From: Rhodamnia argentea
Lineage: Eukaryota; Streptophyta; Magnoliopsida; Myrtales; Myrtaceae
Direction: 5' to 3'
Assembly (NCBI RefSeq): GCF_020921035.1
Contig: NC_063151.1
Span: 4,030,001-4,094,000, forward strand
Length of the DNA: 64,000 nucleotides
Part shown: piece by piece, positions 11,560 through 25,550 of the stretch
Layout: each line of letters begins with the position of its first letter
Numbering within the stretch: the first letter of the stretch is position 1
Program-made: the position numbers and the translations under genes
The notes under the pieces: generated by a model
Told to the model about the DNA's origin: nothing
Seen by the model: the letters and a program-made list of their open reading frames with translations, nothing else
Database searches by the model: none

Positions 11560-14265
11560 TGTCCTGGGCGGTTATGAGGTGCGGAGAATTGAAAGGTGAG
11601 AAGGGCATAGAAACTATCGAAGGAAGGCATCCAAACGGGGAAGACGACGAAACAATGCTTACGAAGACAAATACTCTTCGCTCCTCGTTCACCACACTCC
11701 TTTGACTCGATGATTATTGGCTGTAATAAGACTAATAACCCTCTTTTTGTTGAAAAATCGGTACTCGAAATATTCAAGTAGTAAAACATTTTTATGAATC
11801 ATAATTTATAATTTATGTCTGAATACTTTCGTGTTCGCTCATTGTCGTAAGCGAATTATTTATTTTTTGCGAAACAAACGTGTTCTATATTTATATTATG
11901 TGATTTGAGATAGTAGTATTTAATAAAGACCATGGTAATACACCATCGATTATTTATTTGAAATTTATATTGAGTACAAATATTTATTGTTTCTTATTAT
12001 TGAGTGTTACTTTTAGCGGCTATGCACTCGCATGATCGGATTACATAATAGTGATTTGGTGAAAACTGCATCCAAAAATATTTTCAAAATAAAAGAAAAA
12101 GATTAAATTAATCTAACATAGCCAAGTTTCCCCGTTCAGAAAGATACTCGTGTCTTACTTGGATGTCTAATGGATCCATAAGAAATTATTGGCGACTCCA
12201 AAAGTTAAGTATGACTGTGAGATTTAATTGGAACCCAAGTAGCCGTTCATATGGGCATAGGGGAGCCCGCAAGAGTTGCAGGCACATCTTTAATGAGAAA
12301 CCATTTGTGCCCGATTGGTAATCTATAGCTTTTTTTTTAGTGATTCACCTTGAAGAAGGTCGCAACATACTAGAATTTTCGTAAGAATGAGAGATTCAAC
12401 ATTATATATTTGATAAAGCGAACGAGTTGCTGGTCAAAGCTCGCCAGTAAGCGATGTGGCCAACCTCGTACGAACTCATTTATATACACACATATATAGA
12501 CTAGAATAAAAACCCATGCTATGCACGTCTGAAAATGTATTTAAATTCTCTCTAAATTGTTATCTTTTTTTTTTCTTTGGATGGGAATCTCTAAATTGTT
12601 ATCTTCAAAAGGCCGCCTTATCACCTTAGAGTGCTTCAACGGAAGGGGGTGAAGGATTTAATTTCTTTGTCAATAATTTTTTTTTCAATTCAAAAATTGC
12701 TGGTAACAACTGTCATGTTAATGTAGATGCATACATATGTTAGGTCTTCGAATGTTTATGTGGCGGTAGGTCAAACGGGTATACCACCTAAACTGAGATG
12801 ATGATAATCCCATTCATACTTGGGAGAAATAACGGCAATATTTCTTTAAAAAGGCTTTATAGTAATGTAGTCATTAAAAAACACAGTAAAATAATAGACA
12901 ATGGCTCGAGAGATTACTGTAAATAGTAACCGAGTTTACGATAGTTACTTTAGATTTATTGCATACACAAGGTCCATTTGTTTGACGAGAATCAATCTTC
13001 AAGAAAATATTCTCACCGTTCTTCTTCTATCTTAGAAAGCTTTCCTCTCATCTAACTCTACAGTAGATTAAGAGCAAACATGACTTTACCGCCATGGCAA
13101 CAACTCTGATGTGACTTGGAAGCGATAATCTCATTATAGATAGTGATTGTTAAATATGTTGAATATTCGACAAAAAAAAAATTATGTTGAATAAGTGATA
13201 TGTTATTACGTTTAGATTTTTTCTTTAGGATGCATTAATTTCGTGGAAAATAAATAATTTAAAAAATATTTTTTCAAAAAATAATTACTTGAATCACTTG
13301 CAAAAACGAATAAATGAAAAATATCTTAATCGTCCACAAAATTATTTTGACATAAAATATTATCGATATTATAAATATTATTTATTAACTAGTTATTTCG
13401 AGCGATACAGGTAGTCATTTGATCTATTATCGAGAAAGAAATGAAGCAATAAAGTCTTTTATGTTCGCATGCACCGAACATAAAGTCTTTGCCATCACCA
13501 TTTCAAAATAACTGTCATTATGTGGAGATCTCTCATTTTCCTGGAATTGCACTTGTTCGACTTCACCATTATCATTTCAATTGAAAAATTACGTCTTAGC
13601 CCACCAATGGAGTTCACCTTGCGAAGTGTACGTCCATTTGAGCCCACTTGCAGATTCAAGTCCAATTCCAATTCGATTCCATCCACGGTAACGCTTCCTT
13701 TATTTTCAACTCATCCTAGCACATGTAGCCTCAAATTTTCAAACGAGATCCTACATAAAATTCCGGAGTGCATCAACATTAAACGTGGGAAATGGAGAAA
13801 ATCCAAATTGAAAGAAGAGATTAGAGACAAAATTCGAATACTCCTTATAGTAATTTTAAACAAACGATAGAACTGAAAGGATCATAGCATCAGTTTGGGA
13901 AAAGTGCCACACGTAAACAAGCTTTACCTCATCATTTAGCTAAATAAACACGTCCATAATATGAACAAACTCCATAATTCAGAGGCCAAAGGTCTTGATC
14001 AAAGCAGTAAATAACGTGGCGATCGCCACAACATCGACATGATAATTGGTATCAATGATCCCTCAAATTAACATTCTTGTTTTGTGTAAGCTATGTCTGA
14101 AGAATGGACGATCTATTTTGATGACGTCATGAAAAAGATAGAAACAGTGTATGTGTCTTCCAAAATGGCGAACTTGAGAAATATTGATGAGAGCATGATT
14201 TCACCTACAGCCACATGATGGATGTCCTCCTTCAGGAAAATGTTCTCATTTCAGCAAAGACAGCT
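11560..14265. other. AT-rich intergenic stretch
   Basis: No gene recognised. It is mostly AT-rich unique-looking sequence. There is a short local repeat of TCTCTAAATTGTTATCTT at about 12548 and 12586. A 116-codon ORF at 13520-13870 has no recognisable motif and is probably chance. Confidence 0.6.
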
Positions 14266-14268
14266 AGA

Positions 14269-15919
14269 TTATCTAAATAAACCCGTAGAAGAGCATGCAC
14301 CGCATTTCTCCCTAAAATCTACCGAAATTGAGCATTGATTTGAAGCCCGAGGAAGTTTCATCAAACGCTTCATCAACCCTCGAAATTTCTTCATATAGCC
14401 CCGAGAACAATGTATAAACAATTTCTCCAAAACTTCAGCAGCCCCGAGTAAAACTCTCACAGCTAAGAGTTCGGTATCAACTGCGGTGAAGTAGCAAATC
14501 CCGATCTCTTTAAGCGATGACAGAAAACACCGAGGCACTGGGTCCAGCGTCCAGCTATCCATTCTAGAGTTCTTGATCAAGAACTATATCAGAAATAAAT
14601 ATCACTTAGCTCTGACCTAATTTCTGAAATTTATCTGGCGCAAGCTAAAACAGAAAAGGGATGAGAATCAATAATTGTAGGATAATTACCTCGCAAAACA
14701 CAAACACAAGACTCCTCAGACAAGGACATTGGCTGAGCATGATCTGAAGTACACTAAGACCTAAGTACATTGGAGAGATGTACCACTTCAACTGGGTGAG
14801 GCTAAGAAAGACCGGACAAGAGTCAAGGAGATCTTTTCTCTCATCCATAACCTGATAAGGAAGCCCGAAATTTAGTGAATTCCAGACCAATAGTAGTTCG
14901 AAGCATAATAAATTGCTCCAAAGAAACGAAGGATAAACAAAAAAGAAGAAGAAAAAAACAGGAAAGCATACCTGAAGGCGGTCGAGATATAAAGTGAGAT
15001 GTTCTATGTTAGAAAGCTCCTTTAAGAGCTTAAACACATGGTTGGCATACTGATCAGGTTGTTCCTGCGCTTGAAATGCTACAATGACAGCTTCAACGAG
15101 CGACGATGGACATGATATGTTAAGGTTACGGTCATATGGACCAAAATAACGTAAGGATTTGATTCTAGCTGCATGAATCCGTACTTGGCCGCGTCTACTG
15201 AAATCCTTAGGTAAGTCAGTCATGAAGAATTTCAAAAGATTGGGAGCACCAATATTCAAAACCTTGATTTCGTGGAACCTGCAAGCTTTAAGAGACACCT
15301 CCTCGAGGGAAGGAAGTGAAAGCAGCTTCTCCAATGAATCCCCAAATCCAACATCATCTAGAGTTAAGACCTTCAGATTTGGAAGAGAGACCAAAGAAGG
15401 AACTCTGAAATTATGAAGGCATCCAATATGGAACTCTACCAGTGTTTCACACCTGAATATACAACAGGGCAAGGTATACTCAAGAGGAGGATAAATTTGT
15501 ACCCGGAGCCTCAAGCGAAGCTCCTGAACTTTGCGTCTTATCGCAGAATCGATCCAAGTATTTACGCGAGATTGGTCCTCAACAGCCACATAAAATGAAA
15601 GGGAAAAAACTTTCAAAGGAGACAAGTCACGAAACGCCAATGCTCCTTCCACAAATTTAAAAAAACGCGAATTCTCGAAGATACTTTCTTCACCGAAGAC
15701 GAGATTAGAAATCGACCTCGACAAGTGCCTCCATCTTTTCGACAACACACTCGTTTTCAACGCAGCTCTCGTTGGTAGAAAATCTAGGACGTGTAGGAGA
15801 ATGGCATCAGGCAGGTCGCACAACCGTTTGCAACTTAAATCTTGAGTGCCAATCAATTCCTTGAACTCACGCGAAACTAGAACCATTGCATCCGTTTCTT
15901 CACCATTCTCCCCCATCAT
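14269..15919 (-). CDS. F-box/LRR/FBD protein, three exons
   Basis: This is a likely substrate-recognition subunit of an SCF (SKP1-cullin-F-box) ubiquitin ligase; the substrate is unknown. The coding exons are 15919-14972, 14851-14690 and 14583-14269. All have GT-AG borders and all are multiples of three, giving 474 aa. The F-box lies at about residues 31-75 (LCDLPDAILLHVLDFLPTR, then SVLSKRWRHLSRS). Degenerate leucine-rich repeats follow, such as LPNLKVLTLDDVGF and SLPSLEEVSLKACRF. The FBD-like end contains CPCLRSLVFVFCE (exon 2) and VPRCFLSSLKEIGI in exon 3. The length and exon plan are normal for this large plant family. The start is the first ATG of the open frame (MMGENGEE); a possible 5'UTR intron donor lies near 16034. 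It stands alone between intergenic stretches. Family assignment is strong, specific function unknown. Confidence 0.92.
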
Positions 15920-16157
15920 TGAAGATTAAACTGAAAAAGACGACGAACTGCCCTTCCAACTCTGAATACAACTCTCAGATGAGCAAGAAGTGAAAAGGAA
16001 CCAAGAAAATCTTGAAGCATGAAGAGAAGATTACCTGGGTGGTTTCTCTAAAAGGGTCGTCAGGCAATGGCGTGCCGGGGCTCGACAAGATCGAGAGATA
16101 ACGGAGAAAGGAGAAAACAATAGGGATAATGGCACCGCTATCGGGAGAGGTTATCAA

Positions 16158-16166
16158 TATTTATAC
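16158..16166 (-). promoter_or_regulatory. Probable TATA box of the F-box gene
   Basis: The minus strand reads TATAAATAT about 240 bp upstream of the ATG at 15919, leaving room for a 5'UTR with an intron. Sequence match only. Confidence 0.5.
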
Positions 16167-16169
16167 AAA

Positions 16170-19100
16170 CTCGAACCTGAAGCCTGACTTTGATACCAAG
16201 GATAAAAAGATCGCGACAGAATAAAGTTTATCGTATTTCCTATTTGAAAACTGTTTAAAATAGAATAAAATCTAATGTAAAAAAGGATATCACTCCCATA
16301 AAGTTATACTATGGATGAGATTTTCGTATCTGTCATATTAAAATTTGTTTTTTTAAATAACGAATTTCAATGAATTACAAATATTAAAATAACAAGTAAA
16401 ATCTTTCTTCTCTTTTGTGCTGGAAGTTTGTTTATGGATTCGTCCCATAAAAGCCTCTCTGTATAGATTTTCTTTGTGATATCCTCGTCCCACATCACCT
16501 AGGAAGTTTGTTTATGGTTACATTCTTGTTTCTTGCTGTGTTGGATGGCTTATTGGGTTTAGAATTCGAGGCTCGTTGTAAGAAATACTAAATAAAAAAT
16601 AACGGACAATTTCTTGTTTTTATTTACTTTTATTTTGTTTGTTTTATTTCAATTTCTTGTATACAATTAATCCAGGTATAATTTTGACCAAAAAAAAAAA
16701 AATCGAGGTATATTGTGACGTCGTCAAGGGTATCTTTTGATTTTGTTAGGGACGACAAACATTGGGTTAATTGTATACATTTTAGACTTTGACTATTATT
16801 ATTTGTTATTTTATTGTGGATAGGAGCTCCAATGGCACTTTTATTTTCAATTGAATCCCATAAATATTAAAATTCTTTAAAAGATTTAGCAAGATAAGCC
16901 CTATTTAATGAATTTTTTTAGGGAGATAAGGCTTCTCATTTGATAACTCCGATAAAATTGAATAATAATCTTGTGTGATTCCATGCATATCTTGTGTAAC
17001 ACAAATGGTCCACAAACTTTAATTCAATATGCAATTTGATCTCTAAACTTAGTCCACACATGAACATTGGATGATGGGCATCCCCTTTTTAAAAAGTCAC
17101 TCGCTAAGAATCCGCCGCTGCTTCTCTTGTTGATGTTGCTACGAGAACCCGAGCCATCTGCACAATGATCAACCCCCGCAAGAGGTTTTTAAGGCTGAAA
17201 CCAACAGCACATCATACTAACACAATTACAGAAATGAATCTTAAAATGGAGAGGATAGTTGGCCAATGTCAAACGACCAATCCAAAAACAAAAAAAAAAA
17301 AAAAGAAAAAAGACGAAATTATGATAGCCAGAAGAAAATGTTTGAATAAGATGATAACCTAGCATTCACAATACAAAACAGTCATATCTGGGACTGTTCG
17401 GTTTAAGGCTGGGAAAACCAGTGTTAGCGATACAGTAGATGGAGCATAACGAGTCATTTTATTAAAAAAGGAGAAACCATGCTTGGGTTAGTGTGTGATT
17501 TCAGATTAGTTTTGTTCATTCTCACTTGTTCAAATGGATTTTTGGCTCTCATAAATAAATTTAATGTGATACAATGATCCGTTGTAGAATGTGGCTACAA
17601 TGAATAGGTCAATTAGAATATGCTTTATCGATGTTGAATAACAAAAAGGACTTTGAGAAGTCGACATTGCTGCTCTAGTACAAGATGGTAATGGACAAAA
17701 GAAGAAGAAAATTAGAATGAGAAGTAAAACAAGGATATGCATATAAGTAAGTGATCCCTGCCCTAAAAATTTTCGAAAACTATTAAAATAGTAGTAAAAA
17801 TTGCCATGTTAGCCTTGTCGGTACCACATAAGATGATGGACGTCCACGTTAGCGATTTCTCTACTAAGTTATGGTGTCATTTATTGTATGTGGCCTTGCT
17901 CTTGCTTTCTCTACTAATAAGTTGTTTCCATGACTCAAACCCTTGACGTTAAGTGGGAAGTGGGACTTTATCATTATGCCAAGGCTCACCCTCAAGACGG
18001 CACTCTAACATCAATCTCGCCTTCTTAAGAAGTAAATCTAAAACAAACTAATTCATCTTCTTGTGTCGTCCCTCAATAAAAACTGGCAAGTCTGCACAGT
18101 GTCGAAGATAGCTAGGTAAATCAATCATCTATCCATTGCAAGTCTACGATCAAGCTCCCCTTCCTCCCCTTGTCTCGAGCGACGATTTGCTTGAGTTGAG
18201 ATGATTTCTCCTAGTGATTTAACAAAATATAAGATAAGTTTGACTGCTGATAGTCCCCATGCTGCGATCACATTGATCAAAATGGCTCTTTGATAATCAC
18301 CGGAAAGAACATGAGATGACCTTAAGAGGAGAAACTCTAATTTCCAACGTGCTTGTTTGAGTGAAAAAGGAATTTGCCAATTATTTTTTTGGAACTACGC
18401 TTTTAATTTGCTGAGAATGATCAGTTAATAGACAACCATTTTATGATCAAAGAAAATATGTATATTTAAATTTAAGTTAGGAAAATGAATTCCTTAGAAT
18501 TTTCTTTTCGAAAAACATTTTCCTTAAAGTTTTCGCTTTGTTACGTTACATTTTCATGAATCAAGAAGTCGTCGAATTGTGAAGAAACATCCTCCAACTT
18601 ACATTTGAGAAGCTGAAAAGATCCGTAAAAAAAATTAATTCGAATGCATATTTTTCTAAGGATAATTAACAATCGACGGAGATGTGAAGTGGACAAGTTC
18701 GAGGAGAAATAAGATATAATATAATTTATGCACTCGCAAATACCAAATTGGAGTACGTCCTTTTTTTTTTTTTGGTGAGAAAAAAGTCCCCAACCATAAG
18801 CTCCACGCATAATTGCCGTTTATACGACCCAACCGGCCACCATCACCAGCCCACTACGGCGCGAGCGATTCCCCATTGGACGACCCCTTGTGATTCTCGC
18901 TCTTTTATTTTCCATCCGATTGCCAAAAACACCGGAGGCTACATTAAAGATTACGGCCCCAGTTTTTGGTTTTCGAAAACCAAGCATTTCATTCATTAAA
19001 TATCAAGATGATAGCATGGATTATGAATTTCTGAACGTAAGAGATCCCTTAAAGCTGAAGTGGTGGTAACAACCAATTTTTGGGAAGGTCCATCTCGGCC

Positions 19101-19520
19101 GGTGGACAGGGCACTTCCAAACGGGGAAAAGGGCAAAAACTCTCTCTCTCGTGGAGTAGGACCACTTGTGAAAAAGAGAGGAGGGCCCTCGAGATCTTGA
19201 CACGTGGCCCGACCGTAGAGACCGCATGAGGGAGCATCGCATCGTGTTTTGACACTCCCCGACTCCGGTCACGGCACCCTGACGGAGCCTGAGGGCGATT
19301 GGGCAGTTGTCCTCCCTTTTTTTTGTTTTTTGTGTCGTCTCGACAATTCGAGATTGAGTTGTCTCGCGTGAGTTGTGGTTTCGTTTGGCCTGCAGATATA
19401 TGCAAGTTTACCACACCTTACGTTCCTTCTTTATAATTATTATTGTTATCATCATCGTCGTCGTCATTATTGTTATCATTATTATCATCATCTTTATCAA
19501 CCGAAGATGCTATTTATATT
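16170..19520. other. Intergenic stretch without recognisable genes
   Basis: AT-rich sequence with several short ORFs on both strands (for example 17165-17362, 18541-18810 and 18748-18999), none with a recognisable domain. A GC-richer patch at 18800-19320 might be promoter or captured sequence, but I cannot assign it. Confidence 0.6.
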
Positions 19521-19525
19521 TAGAA

Positions 19526-19886
19526 GAAATAACAAATGGTTCTTAAATTTTAGCTCAATATACAACATGATCCCCAAACTCTCAATTTGCTTAATGTGGT
19601 CTCTGAATTTTTGGAGCATGTTCAACTTAGTCCCTGAATTATAAAAAAAAATCCAATGTCATTTTTGAATTTGAATTAATGTATTGACTATATTAAACAT
19701 CTTCTTATAGTTCAAGGACTAAATTGAATATGTTCCAAAAGTTCGGGGACCATATTAATTAAATTAAAAATTTAGGGACCACGTTGCACATTGGGCTAAA
19801 GTTCAGGGACCATATCGATCAAATTAAAAGCTCACGGATCATATTGCACATTGAATCAAAATTTAGGGACCATTTGTGTTATTATC
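19526..19886. mobile_element. Fold-back MITE (long inverted repeats)
   Basis: The left arm GAAATAACAAATGGTTC, with TTAAATTTTAGCTCAAT, is the imperfect inverted complement of the right arm ending AAATTTAGGGACC, ATTTGTGTTATTATC. The arms carry repeated phrases of the type 'TTAGGGACCATATTG'. It has no coding capacity. The long-arm structure suggests a Mutator-like fold-back element. I could not find a clean target duplication. Confidence 0.65.
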
Positions 19887-20151
19887 TCTTTGTATTTCAG
19901 GAGAAAATATCATCTTGGCTTTTGTCTACATTGACCCCGATTCTTTCCCACAACAATATAACTAATTGACAAGGATTTTGCTCTGTATAAAGTAATCTCG
20001 TACATCTTCAATTACATTTTCCCCCCTTCAATCTATGAATGAAAAATAGGATATCTAGAGGCGACACAATTCATCTTGCAGTGTATCAAAACTTGTCTTG
20101 CTTGTTAAATGCCCATTATATTTGAGTAATTCAAATAGTCTTTCATGGGGT

Positions 20152-20970
20152 TAAGTACATCCTAAGTGCCATAACTTGTGTACGACGCTTAATATAGTGC
20201 CAAAACTTTCAAATTGATCACTTTAGTACCAAGTTTTTGTAACTTCGATTACTTCGGTGCGAGGTGCATACGTGGCCACCGGAAAGCCTACGTGGAGTTT
20301 ATGTGGATTTTTTACATAAAAAAAAAGGAGGACGTGGCTCGCCGGAGGCCGACTCAACAATTTGAAGAACAACACGACATCGTAAATGCTGATTTTGCCC
20401 AACATAAACCCTAAATGCCCAAATTGAACCCCAAATTAGAAACTCTACCACGGCTGAAATGAAATTGAGTCCTCCATTTCGATTTCGCCCCAAAATTGAT
20501 AGCCCTAGGTCGAAATGGAGGGAATGAGCTTCAGTGGCAGCTCAAATTCGGTTCGACCAACCGAAGAAAATGGTGAAATTCAGCTCAAAATTGACAGCCC
20601 TCCGAACCCTAATTTTTCCCTCGATGCCCTAATTTGGCCTCGGGTCTAACTTTCAGAGAGGGAAAGAGGATGCATACCTCATGACGGCAAGCGGGCGACG
20701 ACAACGCCCGACCGGAGAACAACGATGGCGAGCGAGCGACGACGGTGACTCCTCGAGCGACCGAGCGACCGGGTTTCGCAAGTTCCGGCCACCCCTTCGC
20801 ATGAAAGCGACCTTGAAGACAAAGACACTTTAGCGACGTCGTTTGTGTATTGTCTTATGATACATAAACGATGTCGTTTTAGATTTCTGCCCATGTTTTA
20901 GCCGAGTCGAATTTCCACCGTGGCAGCCGCCGGTAAAAATTTGCCACGTAAGATAATAAAACTCAATTCT
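20152..20970. other. Possible one-ended fold-back relic and GC-rich spacer
   Basis: 20152-20260 (AAGTACATCCTAAGTGCC, ATAACTTGTGTACG) resembles the arms of the fold-back element at 51142-51430, but I see no matching second arm. A hairpin-forming sequence lies at about 20835-20879: CGACGTCGTTTGTGTAT is followed 9 bases later by its imperfect complement. No gene was recognised. Confidence 0.5.
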
Positions 20971-20974
20971 ATAA

Positions 20975-21772
20975 ATAGGTATGGGATATTGTCAACCCAA
21001 TCGGGATGTGGCTTCCTATATATAGGTCTTGGAGTACCTCTTTCTGCCCCCAACTGTCGCATCACCAACTCGGCCACCAGGTCGGGATTCCATGGCCTCA
21101 AGTTCTGTTGGCCCATCCAAGGATCCTGGCCCCTAGGGTCAACCGGTTGGGGTCTATTTATCCCTTGATATTCCACATTGAAGTTAATTGGTGGCGCTGG
21201 CTTATACAGTAGATTGTCTATCATCGGTGGATAAGGCTAGGCTACAGGAGGTCTCATAGGTTCCACATTTAGTATATTCAGTCTTGGTCGTGGATTTGAA
21301 ACAGTGAGATTGACCACATTAACTTCAATTGGGCCGGTTTGAGGGAAATTATAACCAGTCACTTCATTCACTAGGTTTGTTGGTGTTAGATTCTCTGGCC
21401 TTGGAACAATTCTTACGGGGGTTGTAGACTCTGACCACAATGTCCACTACTACCATTATATCCAACATTGGGAGGTCCCGATGCTTGAGGGAATAGCATG
21501 GTACCTAAAGAATTCACATAAGAAGGTGAAACTTGAGAAGACGAACTAGGACGCGATATTACCCGGTTTATGGCGTTGACCACCATAGGCCTTATCACAT
21601 CCGTCACATGTCGCATCATGTGGTTAGTGAGTTCGTTCTGCTGTTCCTCGAACATTCTTTTCATCATAACCACCAATGTAGCATTGGGTGCTAAGGTATG
21701 AGATTGTTCTTCAGTTAACTGTCATGGAACGTCGGCATTGCAATAGGATATCTCTTTAGCCTGATTAGCCAT
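20975..21772 (-). pseudogene. Truncated gypsy-type retrotransposon gag
   Basis: Read on the minus strand from an ATG at 21772, the frame runs MANQAKEISYCNADVP-stop, LTEEQSHTLAPNA, MFEEQQNELTNHMMRHV and later NPDLVAELVMRQLGAERGTP, YRKPHPDWVDNIPY. The last motif is the segment that precedes the conserved core of Ty3/gypsy gag proteins of the plant type. There are at least two in-frame stops (near 21723 and 21237) and a frameshift near 21415. The sequence breaks off at about 20975 before the gag core, and no protease, reverse transcriptase or integrase follows. LTRs were not found. It is a dead fragment. Confidence 0.65.
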
Positions 21773-21779
21773 TGAGTGC

Positions 21780-24700
21780 TCCGAACGTGCACGTCATTTG
21801 AATTGTTGACATTGTCAACTTGTGCTCCTTTTGGTTGATTCCTAGTTCTCACAATTTCTCTAAATCTCACCACAAGTGTCCCACCGGGCATGCCAAAAAG
21901 ATGTTTGCTCGTTTTGCGATGAGAAAAATCTTTCACCTAAATTCGTTCTTCGATTTTATTTAAGAAGGTTATGTGGTTCAATTCTCAAGGAGGTATCTGA
22001 TGAAGATCGGGTCACGTAAAGAAGGTGTGGATATGGATTTGAAATGGATGGATTGAAAGTGGACTTGAGATCAACAAATGTCTGAATTAAGTTACAATAC
22101 TCCTATGAAAGCAGTACATGATTGGAAAGTAAACTGGATTACTAGAATTGAAAGTGCAAGAAGCTTAAAGTGCGACAAAAGTTAAACTGCAGAGGAAATT
22201 GAGTATTTTTTGGATGTGTGTTGATCTGCTTTTTCCTTCTTTCTTCTGGATACTTGTATATCCTTTCGTCTTGTAACTATTCAGTCAATTATCTTTTTCA
22301 AATCTTTAATCTTGGTGCCTTTAATAACTACCCCTTTTCGCCCATGTTCTTCCTTGCTTCGGTTCGCCAAAACTTGATCTTCAAGCGCCACAATGATTTT
22401 GAATTTCAATCTTTTGAATAACCTCTCATGATCTGTTCGTGTCCATTACTTTCCTTTCTTGCTTGTAACTTCCCATTGACGCGACTAACTTAACTGTTCC
22501 ATGGCCTTTTTTATGCCTGCAACCTTCCATCATTGACCTTCTACGATTTTCAAGAAGTTACCGAATCATGACCACTTACCGAATCTCGGTCTTGATGACC
22601 TTGCTGCCCATCTCTCGAATATCCGGTCCTAGCCACTTTCGGCATATTACGGCCAACCTATCGAATTTCGGAAAGCCACTCGTCGCTCTTGACTTACCGA
22701 CTTCGGGATATATTGATGACGACGCTCATTCGGTACTTATTATTATTTTGGTGTTAACACTACTATCAAAATCCACTTTAAATTGTATAAACACAACCGG
22801 CTTTGATTTCAAAATACAATTATACTTACCAATTAATGTTTACAAGGCGTAAAAATGAAAGTGAGAAATTGATTTGTTAAAATTTAAGGTTGAAATGAAA
22901 CACCTTAAGGATTGCTGCAGGTCAAAAGCATGACTGTGCAGGAGACCTAGAGAAGAGATACCCAGAGACGGGGAGGGTGATTGCATAAAGAAGATTTGTT
23001 CATGTTACAATCTAAAAAATATAAATAGATGCAATATATAATTATCGAGTATATTTAAGTTCCATGTAAATTGACATCTTAAAAGTAAATAGATGTTACC
23101 CATATTCCCGAGTACATTATTTTGTCAAGAATGTCTTATTTAATTTGTCAAATAATAAGAAAAATAATGCTATAAACATTGTTGGGAGTCAAGTTGATTA
23201 TTGGGTATGATGTGTAGCTTGAATGGGGTTCAAAATCATACAACAGATCCTGATTAATTCTTCTTAATTCAAGGTACTACTATCAAAATGCACTTAACTG
23301 GGCAGCGGCGGCCCGACTATATATTATTTTAATATTTGTTTCGAATTATTTTAAGAATCAATTCAAGCACCAAGAACCATCAGTCCAATCGCGCGAGCAT
23401 CGCACGTTTGCGGGCGCTGGTTAGGCGACAATGTCCAAAGTTGCTATCGGCTCTTGGGTACCGCAACAAAACAAGGTCATATTTAGACTCCGGGAAAAGT
23501 TGTCGTACTTTTAAAGACAGGCCCAGCTTCCCACGCAAGCCCTCAAGGTCAAGTCCTCAATTCCTTTAAACAAAACAAAGTGGGCCTAATCCTAACAAGG
23601 AATCAGGTCCAGCCGCCCCCAAATGGCCCAGTGAAATAGAAAAAGGAGTCTGGCTTGGCACTTCCTGTTCATCTTCTACAACGCACGAGGTGCTCTTTAC
23701 AGAGACGTCATGCGCGAGCTTGCTGGCAGCGCCATCGTCCTCCCTCGTCGACGACCAAGGGCCACCGCCGATGCCAGTGACCGCCATCAACCTCCCCGTC
23801 GGTAGGTCACAACTAGCGCCTGACCTCCGGCCATCGAAAGGAACCCCAAAGGCGTACTTCCAGACTTACGCTTTGAATTGGCTGGAGAACGCGGTCGGCC
23901 GAGAGTTGCCCAGCGAGCTGAGGAAGGACGAGCTCTGCGACTCCGCCTCTGTCCACCCACGCTGTGAACCCCAGCCCAGATCGAGATTCAAACGGCGCTT
24001 ACTGATGATCGACCCGAGCGCCACTATACCGAGGGTCACGGTCCCATCGTCGTCACAACATCGTGGAAGGCCTCCTCGTGTGTCGTCATCACTGAGTGAC
24101 GTAACTGGTCGCCGCGGATGGGGCCGTCGCCATCCACCATACGCCAGTTCTCGAGGGTGTCGTCGAACAACGATGGCAATTGATCAGGGATTCGGATGGT
24201 GGAGACGGGTTCGGGGTGGCACCGGATGAAGACGGTAACGATTGGCCAGGCCGTCGCAAAGTGGCTCAGCAGCCCCGCTCTTCAGTCGCACAAACTCTCT
24301 GGCACAAGCTCTCTTGGTTTTTCTCTTTGTCTCTTGCTGAGCTCTTTCTCTTGCAGCTCTCTCTGCACCTCCTTTTTCTCTTTTTTCTCTCTTGATGTTT
24401 CTCACCGAGAGCTCACTGAGCTCTCTATGGTCTGCTCCCCGATCCTCCCTCTGTTCTGAGCTCTCTGCATCTCACCGGATCAGAAACTCACTGCTCCAGC
24501 CCTCTATCAGAAGAAGCCCCCTCTTGCATTGTCTTCAGGTGAGGCCATTGTCCTGATGTCTTATCATTCTGATAGTTTTTATGAAGACAGCAACTATGTT
24601 AGAATTATTCGTAAAAGAATTATTTGCAAAATGCCACAGCATGTTTCGCCTAGTTCTCTCTCGAAGCTGTGACACCTGAAGAGACGTAAAGAATTAGACA

Positions 24701-25065
24701 CAAGAGGGCATGAATAAAGCATAGACACCAGCCGATTGATAGGAAATGCAGGTGTAGGAACCTGCACGACCCTTGCGATTTGGAGATCTCCAACATGCCC
24801 ATGACCAGCATCGGGAATCCAATGGCTGCGATAGCCGTGTCGGTTTAGCGATGTCACTTACGACTTGATTAGAGAGCTCGAAAATAAAAAGACAACTGGG
24901 GTCCAGAAATCGAATAGTCTGATATCCGATATATACTACACGAAATGCTTTCTATCTATATCTAGGGTAAAATCAAGAAACATGGTACTTAAAAGGATCC
25001 AATTTGGATACAAAGCCAACCAAACCAAGCTATTTTAATATGATGAAGAAAAACAAAGCCGATTG
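21780..25065. other. Intergenic stretch; one GC-rich ORF of unknown nature
   Basis: Mostly unassigned. 23690-24229 is a GC-rich open frame of 179 codons (with the phrase NWLENAVGRELPSELRK) followed by a CT-rich stretch (24290-24470) resembling a 5'UTR. I recognise no family, and it may be a captured gene fragment or chance. The remainder is AT-rich with no supported gene. Confidence 0.5.
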
Positions 25066-25069
25066 CACT

Positions 25070-25215
25070 CTTGTAACAGGTTTTAGGACTTGATCGCACC
25101 TTTTAAGAGGTTTTAGGACTCGGTTGTACTTTCGTGATAAGTTTTAGGATTTAATTGCGCTTTTTGAAAGTTTGAGGTCCCAATTGCACTTTCATGACGA
25201 GTTTTAGTTTTGTGA
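25070..25215 (+). repeat. Degenerate short tandem repeat
   Basis: About four diverged copies of a unit near 40 bp containing GGTTTTAGGACT(C/T)G and TTGCACTTTC(A/G)TGA. No coding potential. Confidence 0.6.
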
Positions 25216-25550
25216 ATGCAAATTTGATAAAATAGCTTCGAAAGTGCATTAATTTCACGAAGAAATTGAACTCTATGCTCACAAGAGATCATACTCTTCC
25301 TCGTAGGGGATCCGCAAGTGGTGTTCCTGATCTAACCGATTTCTATACGCAATCCTCCTAGGATGTTACTCAAAAGACATATACTCCATCTATGTATGAA
25401 GGGAAGGGATACTGTATTGAAAATGGTAGCTATGACGGCCATAATATAAAATCTAAGTGAGACGAGATGGGTTGCTTCGAATTTCCCCCCAGACCAGAGC
25501 AATAGAGAAGATGAGAGAGAGAAATGGGGGCGCGGGGCGGGGGGAGGGGA

